From Segnochrobactrum spirostomi (GTDB lineage: Bacteria; Pseudomonadota; Alphaproteobacteria; Rhizobiales; Segnochrobactraceae), in the NCBI RefSeq assembly GCF_009600605.1, contig NZ_VWNA01000001.1, positions 806,001-870,000 on the forward strand: DNA of 64,000 nt, given 5' to 3'. Below the pieces are notes generated by a model. It searched no databases, was not told where the DNA came from, and saw only the letters and a program-made list of their open reading frames with translations. Both the position numbers and the translations under genes were made by a program. This document shows, one piece after another, positions 1 through 8,760 of the stretch. Position 1 is the first letter of the stretch; each line of letters starts with the position of its first letter.

Positions 1-498
1 GCAGTGCGCATGGCTGCGCTCTTGGCGCTCCGCGTTCGGGCCGGAACCCTCGTGGCGCGCCGCGGAGACGCACGGGTCGAGGCCGCCGTCGTCGCGGATC
101 GGAAAGACCGCGACCGAGCGGTCCGGACCGCCTCCGCCCATCGCATAATTGGCGACGAGGAGATGGCGCCCGTCAGCCGTCAGACTGCAATAGGCCGTGA
201 TGCTGCCGAGCGCCGCCTGCTTGTTGAGGTAGGCGAGCCGTCCCGTCGCCGGGTCGAAGCGATAGGCGCTGACGACGCCTTCCTTCCAGCCGAACACCTC
301 GCTCGTCGCATAGATGACCGAGCGGATCGGATCGACCGCAAGGAAGGTCGGATTGTCCACGTCGGCGGCGACGTCGATCTGCTCGGCGTCGCCCGTTTCC
401 TCGTCGAACCGGTAGACCGCGAGACCGATGCCGTTCGCCGCCTGGAAATAGGGGGCGGAGCGGTTGAGAGTTCCGACGAAGAGGAAGGTCTCGCTCAT
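1..498 (-). CDS. lactonase family protein (6-phosphogluconolactonase-like beta-propeller), 5' part only
   Basis: N-terminal 166 residues of a seven-bladed beta-propeller lactonase of the 6-phosphogluconolactonase / carboxymuconate cyclase type; the rest lies beyond the left edge. Family signatures include an early LFVGT strand, the blade motif LLVANY near residue 111 and a GSGPN...ERQ...HAH segment at the cut end, which matches the family's conserved active-site loop. The start ATG (496-498) is preceded by GGAGG seven bases upstream. It is the last visible gene of the minus-strand sugar operon, 70 bases after the SDR, so it probably hydrolyses a sugar lactone made in the pathway. The exact lactone cannot be told from sequence. 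Confidence 0.85.
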   Translation of the reverse strand, partial: MSETFLFVGTLNRSAPYFQAANGIGLAVYRFDEETGDAEQIDVAADVDNPTFLAVDPIRSVIYATSEVFGWKEGVVSAYRFDPATGRLAYLNKQAALGSITAYCSLTADGRHLLVANYAMGGGGPDRSVAVFPIRDDGGLDPCVSAARHEGSGPNAERQERSHAHC

Positions 499-568
499 GC
501 TCGTGCCTCCGGTCTCGGCAGCAGGTCTCGGTCTCGGGTCGGATACGGCGATCGGCGGTGGCGGGTCG

Positions 569-1303
569 TCAGGCGGCCCAGCCGCCGTCGATGACGTGGA
601 TGTGGCCGGTCGTATAGGTCGCGCCGGCGAGATAGAGCACGAGATCGGCGATCTCGTCCGGCTGGCCGATGCGGCCAATCGGCTGGCGGGCGATGAAGGC
701 GGCGCGGGCCGCCTCGTAATCGCCCTGGGCGCGCAGACGATCCTGGAGCGACGGGCTCTCCACCGTGCCGGGGCAGATCGCGTTGCAGCGGATGCCCTTC
801 GTCACGTAATCGGCCGCGACCGACTTGGTGAGGCCGATCACGGCGGCCTTGGTGGCGCTGTAGGCGAAGCGGTTCGGCACCGCCTTCACGCTGCTCGCAA
901 CCGAAGCCATGTTGATGATGGCGCCGTCGCCGCGCTCCAGCATGCCGGGTAGCACGGCCTTGATCGTGCGCACCATCGCCTTGACGTTGAGGTCGAAGGC
1001 GAAATCGAGATCGCGCTCGGTCGCGTCGAGGATCGAGCCGTTGTGCACGATGCCGGCGCAGTTGAAGAGGATGTCGACACGGCCGATCTCGGCGACGAGC
1101 GCATCGACGGCGGCACCGTCGAGCACGTCGAGCTTGCGGGCGACGATCTCGCCCTCGGTCGCCTTGAGCTCGGCGAGCTTCGCCTCGTTGATGTCGGTCG
1201 CGATCACGCGGACGCCGGCCTTGGAGAACAGTTCGGCGGTCGACTTGCCGATGCCCTGGGCCGCAGCCGTGATGAGCGCGACCTTGCCCTTGAGATCAGT
1301 CAT
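569..1303 (-). CDS. SDR family oxidoreductase, likely 2-keto-3-deoxy-sugar-acid dehydrogenase
   Basis: 244-residue classical short-chain dehydrogenase. It has a TAAAQGIG cofactor loop (residues 12-19), NCAG at 81-84, and the catalytic Ser134/Tyr148/Lys152 with the YSATK motif. From memory the sequence is very like the DHRS6/BDH2 subgroup, which includes bacterial 2-keto-3-deoxy-L-fuconate dehydrogenases (NAD-dependent oxidation at C4). The start was placed at the ATG preceded by AAAGGA; longer in-frame extensions have no family similarity. It sits 34 bases downstream of the enolase-superfamily dehydratase, whose product would be its substrate. The substrate is inferred from context, and a hydroxybutyrate-type dehydrogenase is the alternative. 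Confidence 0.9.
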   Translation of the reverse strand: MTDLKGKVALITAAAQGIGKSTAELFSKAGVRVIATDINEAKLAELKATEGEIVARKLDVLDGAAVDALVAEIGRVDILFNCAGIVHNGSILDATERDLDFAFDLNVKAMVRTIKAVLPGMLERGDGAIINMASVASSVKAVPNRFAYSATKAAVIGLTKSVAADYVTKGIRCNAICPGTVESPSLQDRLRAQGDYEAARAAFIARQPIGRIGQPDEIADLVLYLAGATYTTGHIHVIDGGWAA

Positions 1304-1337
1304 CGGTGTTTCCTTTCCCAATCCGTGTTCGCGGCCG

Positions 1338-2444
1338 TCAGGCGATCGCGGCGCGCGAGCCTTCCACGGCCTGCCGCTCGATGGCGGCGAAGTCCCAGGA
1401 GATGCCGAGACCGGGCTCGGCACTCGGAACGGCGTAGCCGTCCCGGATCGTCATGCCAACACTCGTGATGGTGTCGAGCTGCGGAATGAACTCCACCCAG
1501 CGCGCATTCGGCACCGCCGCGCACAATGCGACATGAATCTCCATGAGGAAATGCGGGCAGACCGCGACGTTGAAGCACTCGGCGAGGTGGGCCACCTTGA
1601 GCCAGGGCGTGATGCCGCCGATGCGGCCGACGTCGACCTGCACCACCGAGCAGGCCCCGCGGGCGAGATAATCGCGAAAATGCAGGTGGCTGTAGAGGCT
1701 CTCGCCGACCGCGATCGGCAGGGTCGTCGCCTGCGACAAGCGGACGTGGCCCTCGACGTCGTCGGCCGGCAGCGGCTCCTCGAACCAGCCGATGTCGAGC
1801 GGCTCGTAGTGGCGGGCGCGCCGGATCGCCTCGTCCACCGCGAAGGCCTGGTTGGCGTCGGTGAAGATCTCGAAGCCGGGGCCGACCGCCTCGCGCACCG
1901 CCGAGATGCGGGCGACGTCCTCATGGATCGGCCGGCCGACCTTCAGCTTGGCGCCGCCGAAGCCCGCCTCCTTGGCCTTGATCGCGTCCTCGACGAGGGC
2001 CGTCGTCTCGAGATGGAGCCAGCCGCCTTCCGTCGTGTAGAGCGGCACCTTGTCCCGCGCGCCGCCGGCGAGGCGATGGAGCGGCAGCCCGACCTTGCGG
2101 GCACGCAGGTCCCAAAGGGCGGTGTCGATCGCCGCGAGCGCGATGGAGGTGATGGCGCCGACGCTCGTCGCGTGGGTGAGGAACAGGAGGTCGCGCCAGA
2201 TGCGCTCGATCTCGTCCGCCTCGCGGCCGATCAGGGCCGGTGCCAGCGTGCGGGTGATGAGCGACATCACCGCCGGGCCACCGGTGCCGATGGTGTAGGA
2301 ATAGCCCGTGCCGATCGCTCCATCGGCATCGAAGATGCGGACGATCGGGGTTTCCTGGCTGACGAAGGACTGGATCGCGTCGACCCGCTTCGTCTTCGGC
2401 TTCAGATCGACCATCACCGCTTCGACGCGGACGATACGGGCCAT
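1338..2444 (-). CDS. mandelate racemase/enolase superfamily acid-sugar dehydratase
   Basis: 368-residue enolase-superfamily enzyme of the mandelate racemase subgroup. Visible catalytic set: KxK at Lys166/Lys168, metal ligands Asp196, Glu222 and Glu248, and the Asp271-His298 dyad. Such enzymes abstract the alpha proton of a sugar acid and eliminate water to give a 2-keto-3-deoxy acid. L-fuconate dehydratases are usually longer (about 440 residues), so this could act on another aldonate or aldarate. The gene lies between the ABC transporter ATPase (29-base gap) and an SDR resembling 2-keto-3-deoxy-acid dehydrogenases, which supports a sugar-acid role. An AAGGAG ribosome site precedes the ATG. 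Substrate not assignable from sequence. Confidence 0.88.
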   Translation of the reverse strand: MARIVRVEAVMVDLKPKTKRVDAIQSFVSQETPIVRIFDADGAIGTGYSYTIGTGGPAVMSLITRTLAPALIGREADEIERIWRDLLFLTHATSVGAITSIALAAIDTALWDLRARKVGLPLHRLAGGARDKVPLYTTEGGWLHLETTALVEDAIKAKEAGFGGAKLKVGRPIHEDVARISAVREAVGPGFEIFTDANQAFAVDEAIRRARHYEPLDIGWFEEPLPADDVEGHVRLSQATTLPIAVGESLYSHLHFRDYLARGACSVVQVDVGRIGGITPWLKVAHLAECFNVAVCPHFLMEIHVALCAAVPNARWVEFIPQLDTITSVGMTIRDGYAVPSAEPGLGISWDFAAIERQAVEGSRAAIA

Positions 2445-2473
2445 GGTTCGGCTCCTTGTTATGGACGTCGCGA

Positions 2474-3577
2474 TCAGGCGGCGATGCTGCGGCCGGAGGC
2501 CTTGTCGAAGACGTGGAGCCGTTCGAGGTCGAGCACGAACGGCATCGTCTCGCCCGGTACGACGACGCGCGGGCTCAGCATCTTGGCCTGAACCTCGCGG
2601 CCGCCGAAATCGACGAACAGCAACGTCTCGGTGCCGAGCGGCTCGGCGAGCTTGATGGTGCGGTCGAGGTCGAGGCCCGCGTCCGCGTGGAGCATGCCGT
2701 GCCCCCGCGGATGCAGCGAATCCGGGCGGAAGCCGAGCACGATCCCCTGCCCCGCCTTGAGCTTCGAAGCCTGCGCCGTCGGCAGCGGCACCTCGATCCC
2801 GTCGGCGAGGCGGGCGACCGCCGCACCGTCGCGGCCCGTCACCTCGGCGTCGAGCAGGTTCATCGGCGGCGAGCCGATGAAGCCCGCGACGAAGGTGTTG
2901 ACCGGGTTCTCGAACACGTCGAGCGGCGTGCCGACCTGCTCGATATGACCATCGCGCATGATGACGATGCGATCGGCGAGCGTCATCGCCTCGACCTGAT
3001 CGTGCGTCACATAGACGACCGTCGTCTTCACCCGCTGGTGCAGCTTCTTGATCTCGACCCGCATCTGCCCGCGCAGCTTGGCGTCGAGGTTCGACAAGGG
3101 CTCGTCGAACAGGAAGACGTCCGGATGGCGCACGATGGCGCGGCCCATGGCGACGCGCTGGCGCTGGCCGCCGGACAGGTTCGCCGGTAGCCGGTCGAGC
3201 ATGGCGCCGAGGCCGAGGATGTCCGCGGCTTCCTTGACGCGTTCCTCGATCTCCTCGGGCTTGCGGCCGGCAATCTTGAGGCCGAAGCCGAGATTTTCCC
3301 GCACGCTCATGTGCGGATAAAGCGCATAATTCTGGAACACCATCGAGACGTTGCGCGAGCGCGGCGGCAGGTCGTTGACGATCTTGCCGCCGATCCGGAT
3401 CAGGCCGTCCGAGATCTCCTCGAGGCCCGCGATCATGCGCAGCGTCGTCGACTTGCCGCACCCGGACGGCCCGACCAGCACGACGAACTCGTTGTGGGCG
3501 ATCTCGAGATCGATGCCGTGCACGATCTCCACGCCGCCATAGCGCTTGACGACTTTGCTGAGCGAAACCTCGGCCAT
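2474..3577 (-). CDS. sugar ABC transporter ATP-binding protein (UgpC/MalK type)
   Basis: 367-residue ATPase with a full MalK-like architecture. Walker A GPSGCGKST is at 36-44, the Q-loop VFQNYALYP near 80-88, signature LSGGQ at 134-138, Walker B VFLFDE at 154-159, and a C-terminal OB-type regulatory domain from about residue 240. This is the ATPase family of CUT1 carbohydrate importers. It is encoded 47 bases downstream of the second permease gene and just upstream of the dehydratase, so uptake and catabolism share one transcript. The start is the ATG at 3575-3577, where similarity to the family begins (MAEVSLSKVVK). Confidence 0.95.
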   Translation of the reverse strand: MAEVSLSKVVKRYGGVEIVHGIDLEIAHNEFVVLVGPSGCGKSTTLRMIAGLEEISDGLIRIGGKIVNDLPPRSRNVSMVFQNYALYPHMSVRENLGFGLKIAGRKPEEIEERVKEAADILGLGAMLDRLPANLSGGQRQRVAMGRAIVRHPDVFLFDEPLSNLDAKLRGQMRVEIKKLHQRVKTTVVYVTHDQVEAMTLADRIVIMRDGHIEQVGTPLDVFENPVNTFVAGFIGSPPMNLLDAEVTGRDGAAVARLADGIEVPLPTAQASKLKAGQGIVLGFRPDSLHPRGHGMLHADAGLDLDRTIKLAEPLGTETLLFVDFGGREVQAKMLSPRVVVPGETMPFVLDLERLHVFDKASGRSIAA

Positions 3578-3624
3578 GTCTTGTCCTGTCGTCTCTTTTT
3601 CGCGGTGTCTCTGTTCCGAGACGC

Positions 3625-4524
3625 CTACTTGACGCCGCCGAAGGTCAGGCCGGCGATCAGGTGCTTCTGCACGATGAAGGTGAGGATGAGGGCGGGGATG
3701 ATGATGAGCACGGCCATCGCGCTCATGCCCGTCCAATCGACCGTGAACTGCGCCGTGAAATCCATGAGCCCGACCGGCATCGTCTTCGACGCCGTGGTGC
3801 GGGTCAGTTGCGAGGCGAGCGCATATTCGTTCCACGAGGTCAGGAAGGCGAAGATCGCAGCGGAGGCAAGGCCCGAGCGGGCGAGCGGGAACTCGATCTT
3901 CCAGAACGCCTGCCACCGCGTGCAGCCGTCGATCTGTGCCGCCTCCGAGAGGTCGACCGGGATCTGACGGAAGAAGCCGTCGGTGAGCCAGATGGTGAAG
4001 GGCACGTTGATCGCCAGATAGACGACGATCAGGCCGAACGAGGTGTCGATGAGGCCGAGGCGACTCCACACGATGAAGAGCGGCAGCGACAACGCGATGC
4101 CCGGCACGGTGCGCGACAGCATGAAGCTGACGAAGAGGGCCTGCTTGCCGCGGAAGCGGAAGCGGGCGAAGGCATAGCCGCCCGCCATGCCAACGATGAT
4201 CGCGATCGCGGTCGAGGTGACCGAGATGACGATCGAATTGCGGAAATATTCGATGACCGGGAGGCCCTGCTGCTGCTGCGGGAGCAGACCGAAGATGCCG
4301 CGGAAATTGTCGAGATTGAGATCCTGCGGGATCCACACCGGGGGCCTCGCCATGATCTCGACGTTCGGGCGGAACGCGGTCAGCACCACCCAGAGGCCCG
4401 GCACGCACAGGATCGCCATCGCCACGAAGATGCCGAGGCGGATCAGCCAGCGCTGCCAGGGCTTCTCGATCGAGCGGCCCTTCTGAAGAGCGAGCGGAGC
4501 GGTAGTCGAAGCGGCCCGCGTCAT
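3625..4524 (-). CDS. carbohydrate ABC transporter permease (MalG-like)
   Basis: 299-residue inner-membrane permease with about six hydrophobic segments and the cytoplasmic EAA loop (EAAQIDG, about residue 210) that docks to the ATPase. The short N-terminus, the single segment before the large periplasmic loop and the second position in the operon fit the MalG/CUT1 type. Its ATG overlaps the stop codon of the upstream permease gene by four bases (ATGA, 4521-4524), indicating coupled translation and equal stoichiometry of the two permeases. An unusual QQQQ run lies in the periplasmic loop near residue 85. Confidence 0.93.
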   Translation of the reverse strand: MTRAASTTAPLALQKGRSIEKPWQRWLIRLGIFVAMAILCVPGLWVVLTAFRPNVEIMARPPVWIPQDLNLDNFRGIFGLLPQQQQGLPVIEYFRNSIVISVTSTAIAIIVGMAGGYAFARFRFRGKQALFVSFMLSRTVPGIALSLPLFIVWSRLGLIDTSFGLIVVYLAINVPFTIWLTDGFFRQIPVDLSEAAQIDGCTRWQAFWKIEFPLARSGLASAAIFAFLTSWNEYALASQLTRTTASKTMPVGLMDFTAQFTVDWTGMSAMAVLIIIPALILTFIVQKHLIAGLTFGGVK

Positions 4525-5423
4525 TCGGCGCCTCCCATGTAACGGCGCGCGGCGACGAGCTTGCGGTAGAAATAGACGGTGAAGAGGATCGACGTCAGGA
4601 TCGAGACGTAGCCCATGGCGTTCGCCATGCCCATCTGCGAGTTCTGGTAGCCGACGCGGGCCATCAGCGTCCACAAGAGCTCGGTACGCCCCGCCGGACC
4701 GCCGTTCGTCATGATCCGCACCATGTCGTAGGCGCGCGCCACGTCGAGCGAGCGGATCGTCATGGCGATGTAGATGAAGGGCATCAGGAACGGCAGGGTG
4801 ATGTGCCGAAAGACCTGGATCGGATTGCAGCCGTCGACCTTCGCCGCCTCGATCGGATCCTTCGGCAGCGCCAGCAGGCCGGCGAGCAGCAGGATCGCGA
4901 AGATCGAGGTCGACATCCAGATCTCGGCCGCGAGGATCGACGCGTTGGCCAGCACGCCGTCCACCAGCCACGGGATCGGCTGGGTGATCAGGCCGAGCGA
5001 GAACAGCGCGTTGTTCATCAGGCCGACGGCGTCGTTGAAGATATACTTGAACTGGAAGCCGACCAGGATCGGCGAGAACATCATCGGAAACATCATCACG
5101 GTGCGGATGGTCTTCTGTCCCATCGTCACCTTGTTGACGAGGAGCGCGAGGCCGAGGCCGAAGACGAGCTCGAGATTGAGGGCCACCGTGACGAACAGCA
5201 GGGTGCGGCCGAAGGCCCACCAGAAGTCCGTGCTGGAGACGATGCGCAGATAATTCCGCCAGCCGACGAACTGGAACAGCGTCGCGGGCCGCGTCAGCAC
5301 ATAAGGCGTGAAGCTCGACCACAGCGAGACGATGAGCGGAATGAGCACCACCGCCGCGATCACCACGATCGACGGCAGGAGGAGCAGGTAGGGAATGGCT
5401 CGGGGCGAGCGGAGGAACGACAT
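4521..5423 (-). CDS. carbohydrate ABC transporter permease (MalF/UgpA-like)
   Basis: 300-residue membrane protein with six predicted segments and an EAA loop (EAAKVDG, about residue 204). It begins with a short basic stretch and a hydrophobic segment (IPYLLLLPSIVVI), typical of UgpA-type CUT1 permeases, which lack the extra N-terminal segments of MalF. The start ATG at 5421-5423 has GGATCC/CAGGA-like purine sequence upstream and gives the usual family length. It is separated from the binding-protein gene by 103 bases that contain a strong stem-loop (5460-5483). Confidence 0.93.
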   Translation of the reverse strand: MSFLRSPRAIPYLLLLPSIVVIAAVVLIPLIVSLWSSFTPYVLTRPATLFQFVGWRNYLRIVSSTDFWWAFGRTLLFVTVALNLELVFGLGLALLVNKVTMGQKTIRTVMMFPMMFSPILVGFQFKYIFNDAVGLMNNALFSLGLITQPIPWLVDGVLANASILAAEIWMSTSIFAILLLAGLLALPKDPIEAAKVDGCNPIQVFRHITLPFLMPFIYIAMTIRSLDVARAYDMVRIMTNGGPAGRTELLWTLMARVGYQNSQMGMANAMGYVSILTSILFTVYFYRKLVAARRYMGGAE

Positions 5424-5459
5424 TCCCGCAGGATCCTGACGCTGACGAGACGCGGGGAG

Positions 5460-5483
5460 CGGCGGCCGGGAGACCGGCCGCCG
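5460..5483 (-). other. intercistronic stem-loop between binding-protein and permease genes
   Basis: Perfect 10-base inverted repeat (CGGCGGCCGG / CCGGCCGCCG) around a four-base loop, inside the 103-base gap after the binding-protein stop codon. No T-run follows on the minus strand, so a partial terminator or 3'-end mRNA stabiliser is more likely than a full intrinsic terminator. It would favour higher expression of the binding protein than of the membrane genes. Confidence 0.6.
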
Positions 5484-5526
5484 ATACATCACGGAGTGTC
5501 GCGGGACACGCCCGCGGGCGCGGACC

Positions 5527-6864
5527 TCACTGCTTGAGGAGGCCGGCGTCCTGCATGATCTGGGTCGCGTCGGCGGCGGCTTTGTCGAGCGCCTCCTGCG
5601 GCGTCTTCTCACCGACGATCGCAGCCTGGAGCTGCGGCCAGATCACGTTCGAGACCTCGATCCATTGCGGCACGAGCGGCGGGGTGCGCGCGTCGGCGAG
5701 CGAGGCGCGCCAGGCCGTGAACATGTCGGCCATGTAGGTGTTGCCGCTGTCCTTGAACTCCTTGACGACGTCGTCGAACACCTTGGTGCGGGTCGGCAGG
5801 TTGCCGGCGCGCGCCTCGAGCAGTTCGGACTCGTCGTTGGTCATGAACACCGCGAACGACACGCCGGCCTTCTTGTTGTCGCAGTCCTGCGTGACCGAGA
5901 AGGAGTGCGAACCGGACCAGCCGCCGCGCTTGCCCGAGGTGCCGACCGGGGCCGTCGCGAGGCCGACGTGGCCGGCGATCTTGGAGGTCTTCGGATCGTT
6001 GAAGAACGCCGCCCAGCCCGGCCAGTCGAGATCGACGGCGAGCTGGCCCGCCGCGAAGGCCTGGCCGATATCATCCCACGTATAGTTCACGGTGCCGGCG
6101 GGAACCGCCTTCGCCTTGTAGAGATCGACGAACCATTGCAGCGCGGCGACGCCTTCCGGCGAGTTGAAGATCGGCTTCCAGTTCTTGTCGAACATGTCGC
6201 CGCCGTTGGCGCGCACGATCTCCATGAAGCGGCCCGTCAGACCCTCGTCCTTGCCGGCGAAGGCGGTGCCGTAGCGGTTCGGCGGGCTCGCCAGGAAGAT
6301 CGCCTGCTGCTTGAACTCGTCGAAGGTCTTCGGCGGCGCGAGATCGACGCCGAACTTCTCCTTGTATTTCGCCTTGATGTCCGCGTTCTCGTAGACATCC
6401 TTGTTGTAGTAGATGTTGGAGACGTCGGTGACGCGGGGGAGCTGTACGAGGCGGCCGTCCACCTCGGAGGCCTTGAGGGTGCCCGGCACGTATTCCGCGA
6501 GGACGTCGGCCGGGACCTCCTGCTTCAGATCGATGTAGAGATCGCCGTATTGCGGCGCGAAGCTCGTGTGGTTGGACCCCACGCACCAGGTGATCGAGCC
6601 GGACGCGATGTCCTGCTTGATTTCACGATCGAGGTCGAAGTGATTCTTGGACGAGACGATTTCGACCTTCGCGCCGGTGAGCTTCTCCCACTCGGGGATG
6701 CGCGTATAGAGCTTCTCGTACTGGGTGCCGCCGATCAGCTTCACCTTGAGCGTGTAGCCGGGGAACTTGCCGTAATCGAAATTATCGGCCTGCGCTGCGC
6801 CGGCGAGACCGCCGAGCGCGCAGCACGCCAGGAACAGGGTCTTCAACCCTTGATAGGACGCCAT
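5527..6864 (-). CDS. ABC transporter extracellular sugar-binding protein
   Basis: 445-residue periplasmic solute-binding protein of the CUT1 (family 1) type. A signal peptide covers about residues 1-27 (basic start, hydrophobic core FLACCALGGLAG, cleavage after AAQA). The mature protein has the lobe motifs typical of sugar binders and a C-terminal helix rich in Asp/Ala. The start ATG at 6862-6864 is preceded by GGGAGGAA; the in-frame ATG 17 codons further up lacks the signal-peptide context. It is the first gene of the minus-strand operon and is divergent from the IclR regulator, which probably controls it. Confidence 0.93.
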   Translation of the reverse strand: MASYQGLKTLFLACCALGGLAGAAQADNFDYGKFPGYTLKVKLIGGTQYEKLYTRIPEWEKLTGAKVEIVSSKNHFDLDREIKQDIASGSITWCVGSNHTSFAPQYGDLYIDLKQEVPADVLAEYVPGTLKASEVDGRLVQLPRVTDVSNIYYNKDVYENADIKAKYKEKFGVDLAPPKTFDEFKQQAIFLASPPNRYGTAFAGKDEGLTGRFMEIVRANGGDMFDKNWKPIFNSPEGVAALQWFVDLYKAKAVPAGTVNYTWDDIGQAFAAGQLAVDLDWPGWAAFFNDPKTSKIAGHVGLATAPVGTSGKRGGWSGSHSFSVTQDCDNKKAGVSFAVFMTNDESELLEARAGNLPTRTKVFDDVVKEFKDSGNTYMADMFTAWRASLADARTPPLVPQWIEVSNVIWPQLQAAIVGEKTPQEALDKAAADATQIMQDAGLLKQ

Positions 6865-6917
6865 CGATTTCCTCCCGAACTTTCGTGCAACCAATCTTGA
6901 CGAGGTGTCATCCATAT

Positions 6918-6929
6918 TTGAAAGTTCAA
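6918..6929. promoter_or_regulatory. candidate IclR operator (TTGAA-AG-TTCAA palindrome)
   Basis: Perfect 5-base inverted repeat with a two-base centre, located in the 140-base divergent space between the binding-protein gene and the IclR gene, in an AT-rich patch of otherwise GC-rich DNA. IclR proteins bind short palindromes in such positions. No convincing -10/-35 pair could be assigned around it. Confidence 0.4.
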
Positions 6930-7004
6930 TTCGCAGGTAAGCACAAACGATAAGACTTGGTCAACGCCCGTTGGCGTGACCGCCTGGATGGCCACGGAGG
7001 AATG

Positions 7005-7775
7005 ATGAGCACGGAGGACAACGGCGACCGCTACCGCGCCCCGGCTTTGGACAAGGGATTGGACATTCTCGAACTGCTCGCCTCCACCGAGGAGGGAATG
7101 AGCCAGGCCGAGATCGCCAAGGCGCTGGAACGCACGCCGAACGAGATCTACCGGATGCTCGACCGCCTGGTGCGCCGGCGCTACGTCGTGCGCACCCAGG
7201 GCGACCGCTACGAACTGTCGTTGAAGCTGTTCGCCCTCGCCCATCGGCACGCACCGATGCGGCGGCTCGTTTCCCACTCGATGCCGATGCTGCGCCAGTT
7301 CGCCCGCGACGCCGAGCAGAGCTGCCACATCGCGGTCTACGACCGGGGCAACGTGCTCGTCGTCGCGCAGGTGGATTCGCCGGGCTATTGGGGCCTCGCG
7401 GTGCGCGTCGGCTCCCATGTCGGCCTGCTGAACACCGGCTCGGGCCATGTGCTGCTCGCCTTCGCGAGCGAGCGCGAGCGGCAGTTCATGATCGAGGAAC
7501 ACGAGTTCATGCCGCACGAGCAGGCGCCGGACGATCTCGACGCCCGCCTCGCCGTCGTCCGCGAGCGCGGCTACGAGATGATGGACAGCCAGCAGACCAC
7601 GGCGGTGCAGAACATCTCGGTGCCGATCCTCGGGCCGCACGGCAGCGTCGTCGCGGTCTTCACCTGCCCCTATCTCAAGCGGATCGACGTCAGCGACGCA
7701 CCGGATTCCGACGCGGTGCTCGCCATGGTGATCCGCACCGGCCAGGACATCTCCCACCTCGTCGGCGGCGCCTGA
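7005..7775 (+). CDS. IclR family transcriptional regulator
   Basis: 256-residue regulator with an N-terminal winged helix-turn-helix (about residues 12-75; LDKGLDILELL, then AEIAKALERTPNEIYRML as recognition region) and a C-terminal IclR effector domain (about 80-250) that would bind a small acid or sugar-derived ligand. Two adjacent ATGs (7002 and 7005) are possible; GGAGG ends at 7000, so the second has the better spacing and was chosen. It is divergent from the ABC operon and co-directional with the lactonase and mutarotase genes, so it is the likely regulator of the whole 1-9090 locus. Activator or repressor cannot be decided. Confidence 0.93.
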   Translation: MSTEDNGDRYRAPALDKGLDILELLASTEEGMSQAEIAKALERTPNEIYRMLDRLVRRRYVVRTQGDRYELSLKLFALAHRHAPMRRLVSHSMPMLRQFARDAEQSCHIAVYDRGNVLVVAQVDSPGYWGLAVRVGSHVGLLNTGSGHVLLAFASERERQFMIEEHEFMPHEQAPDDLDARLAVVRERGYEMMDSQQTTAVQNISVPILGPHGSVVAVFTCPYLKRIDVSDAPDSDAVLAMVIRTGQDISHLVGGA

Positions 7776-7890
7776 CCGCCCCGAGACAGCCCTCGACCGC
7801 GCGCCTCACGGCGCGCGGCAACGACAGCCGGCCGGAAAACGGCCGCCCAACGCGCGCGCCGGACAGAAGCGCCGCAGGAGGAAGAGCCCG

Positions 7891-8718
7891 ATGCGCATCG
7901 TCGATACCCATCTGCACCTCGTCTATCCCGACCGCTTCTCCTATCCCTGGCTCGCGGACGTGCCCGCCCTCGCCCACCCGTTCCCGGCCGAACCCTATTT
8001 CGCGGAAGCCGCCGCCCTCGGCATAGAGGCGGCACTGCACATGGAGGTCGACGTCGCCGAGGCCGACCAGGAGGGCGAGACGCGCTTCGTGACGACGCTC
8101 GATCCCCGCATCGTCGGTGCCATCGCCTCGGGGCGCCCGGAGCGGGCCGATTTCCCGGCGCAGCTCGAACGGCTCGCCGCCATCCCCGGTGTGAAAGGCC
8201 TGCGCCGCATCCTCCACACCTCCCCCGACGACCTTTCCGAACCCGCTCTGTTCGCCGAGAACATCCGTCGCATCGCCCCGCTCGGCTGGACCTTCGATCT
8301 CTGCGTGCTCGCCCGGCAGCTCCCGGTCGGCCGCCGGCTCGCCGAGCGCTGCCCCGACGTGCAATTCGTGCTCGACCATTGCGGCGTGCCGGACATCGCG
8401 GCGAAGGCGATCGATCCGTGGCGCGCCGAGATCGCGGCGATCGCCGCGCTGCCGAACGTCGCCGCCAAGATCTCCGGCATCGTCGCCTATGCCGGCGCCG
8501 ATTGGACCGTCGACGACCTGCGCCCCTATGTAGAACACGTGATCGCCTGCTTCGGCTGGGACCGCGTCGTGTGGGGCAGCGACTTCCCCGTCTGCACGCT
8601 CACCGCCGACCTGTCGCGCTGGGTCGCGGCGACCCACGACCTCATTTCCGGCACCAGCGCGGACGAGCAGGCGAAGCTCCTCCACCGCAACGCGGAGCGG
8701 ATCTACCACCTCGCCTGA
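7891..8718 (+). CDS. amidohydrolase family protein, probable sugar-acid lactonase
   Basis: 275-residue TIM-barrel metal hydrolase of the amidohydrolase 2 family. Metal-binding His7 and His9 (DTHLHL), a conserved VLDHCG segment (about residue 162) and the late WGSDFPV aspartate are all present. This family includes L-fucono-, L-rhamnono- and 2-pyrone-4,6-dicarboxylate lactonases. Position between the IclR regulator and a mutarotase suggests L-fuconolactonase-like hydrolysis of the lactone formed by sugar oxidation. A strong AGGAGGAAG ribosome site precedes the ATG. The substrate is inferred from neighbours only. Confidence 0.87.
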   Translation: MRIVDTHLHLVYPDRFSYPWLADVPALAHPFPAEPYFAEAAALGIEAALHMEVDVAEADQEGETRFVTTLDPRIVGAIASGRPERADFPAQLERLAAIPGVKGLRRILHTSPDDLSEPALFAENIRRIAPLGWTFDLCVLARQLPVGRRLAERCPDVQFVLDHCGVPDIAAKAIDPWRAEIAAIAALPNVAAKISGIVAYAGADWTVDDLRPYVEHVIACFGWDRVVWGSDFPVCTLTADLSRWVAATHDLISGTSADEQAKLLHRNAERIYHLA

Positions 8719-8760
8719 GGTGACGACCGCCCCGCAATCCTCGAGATGGAGACGCCCGAA

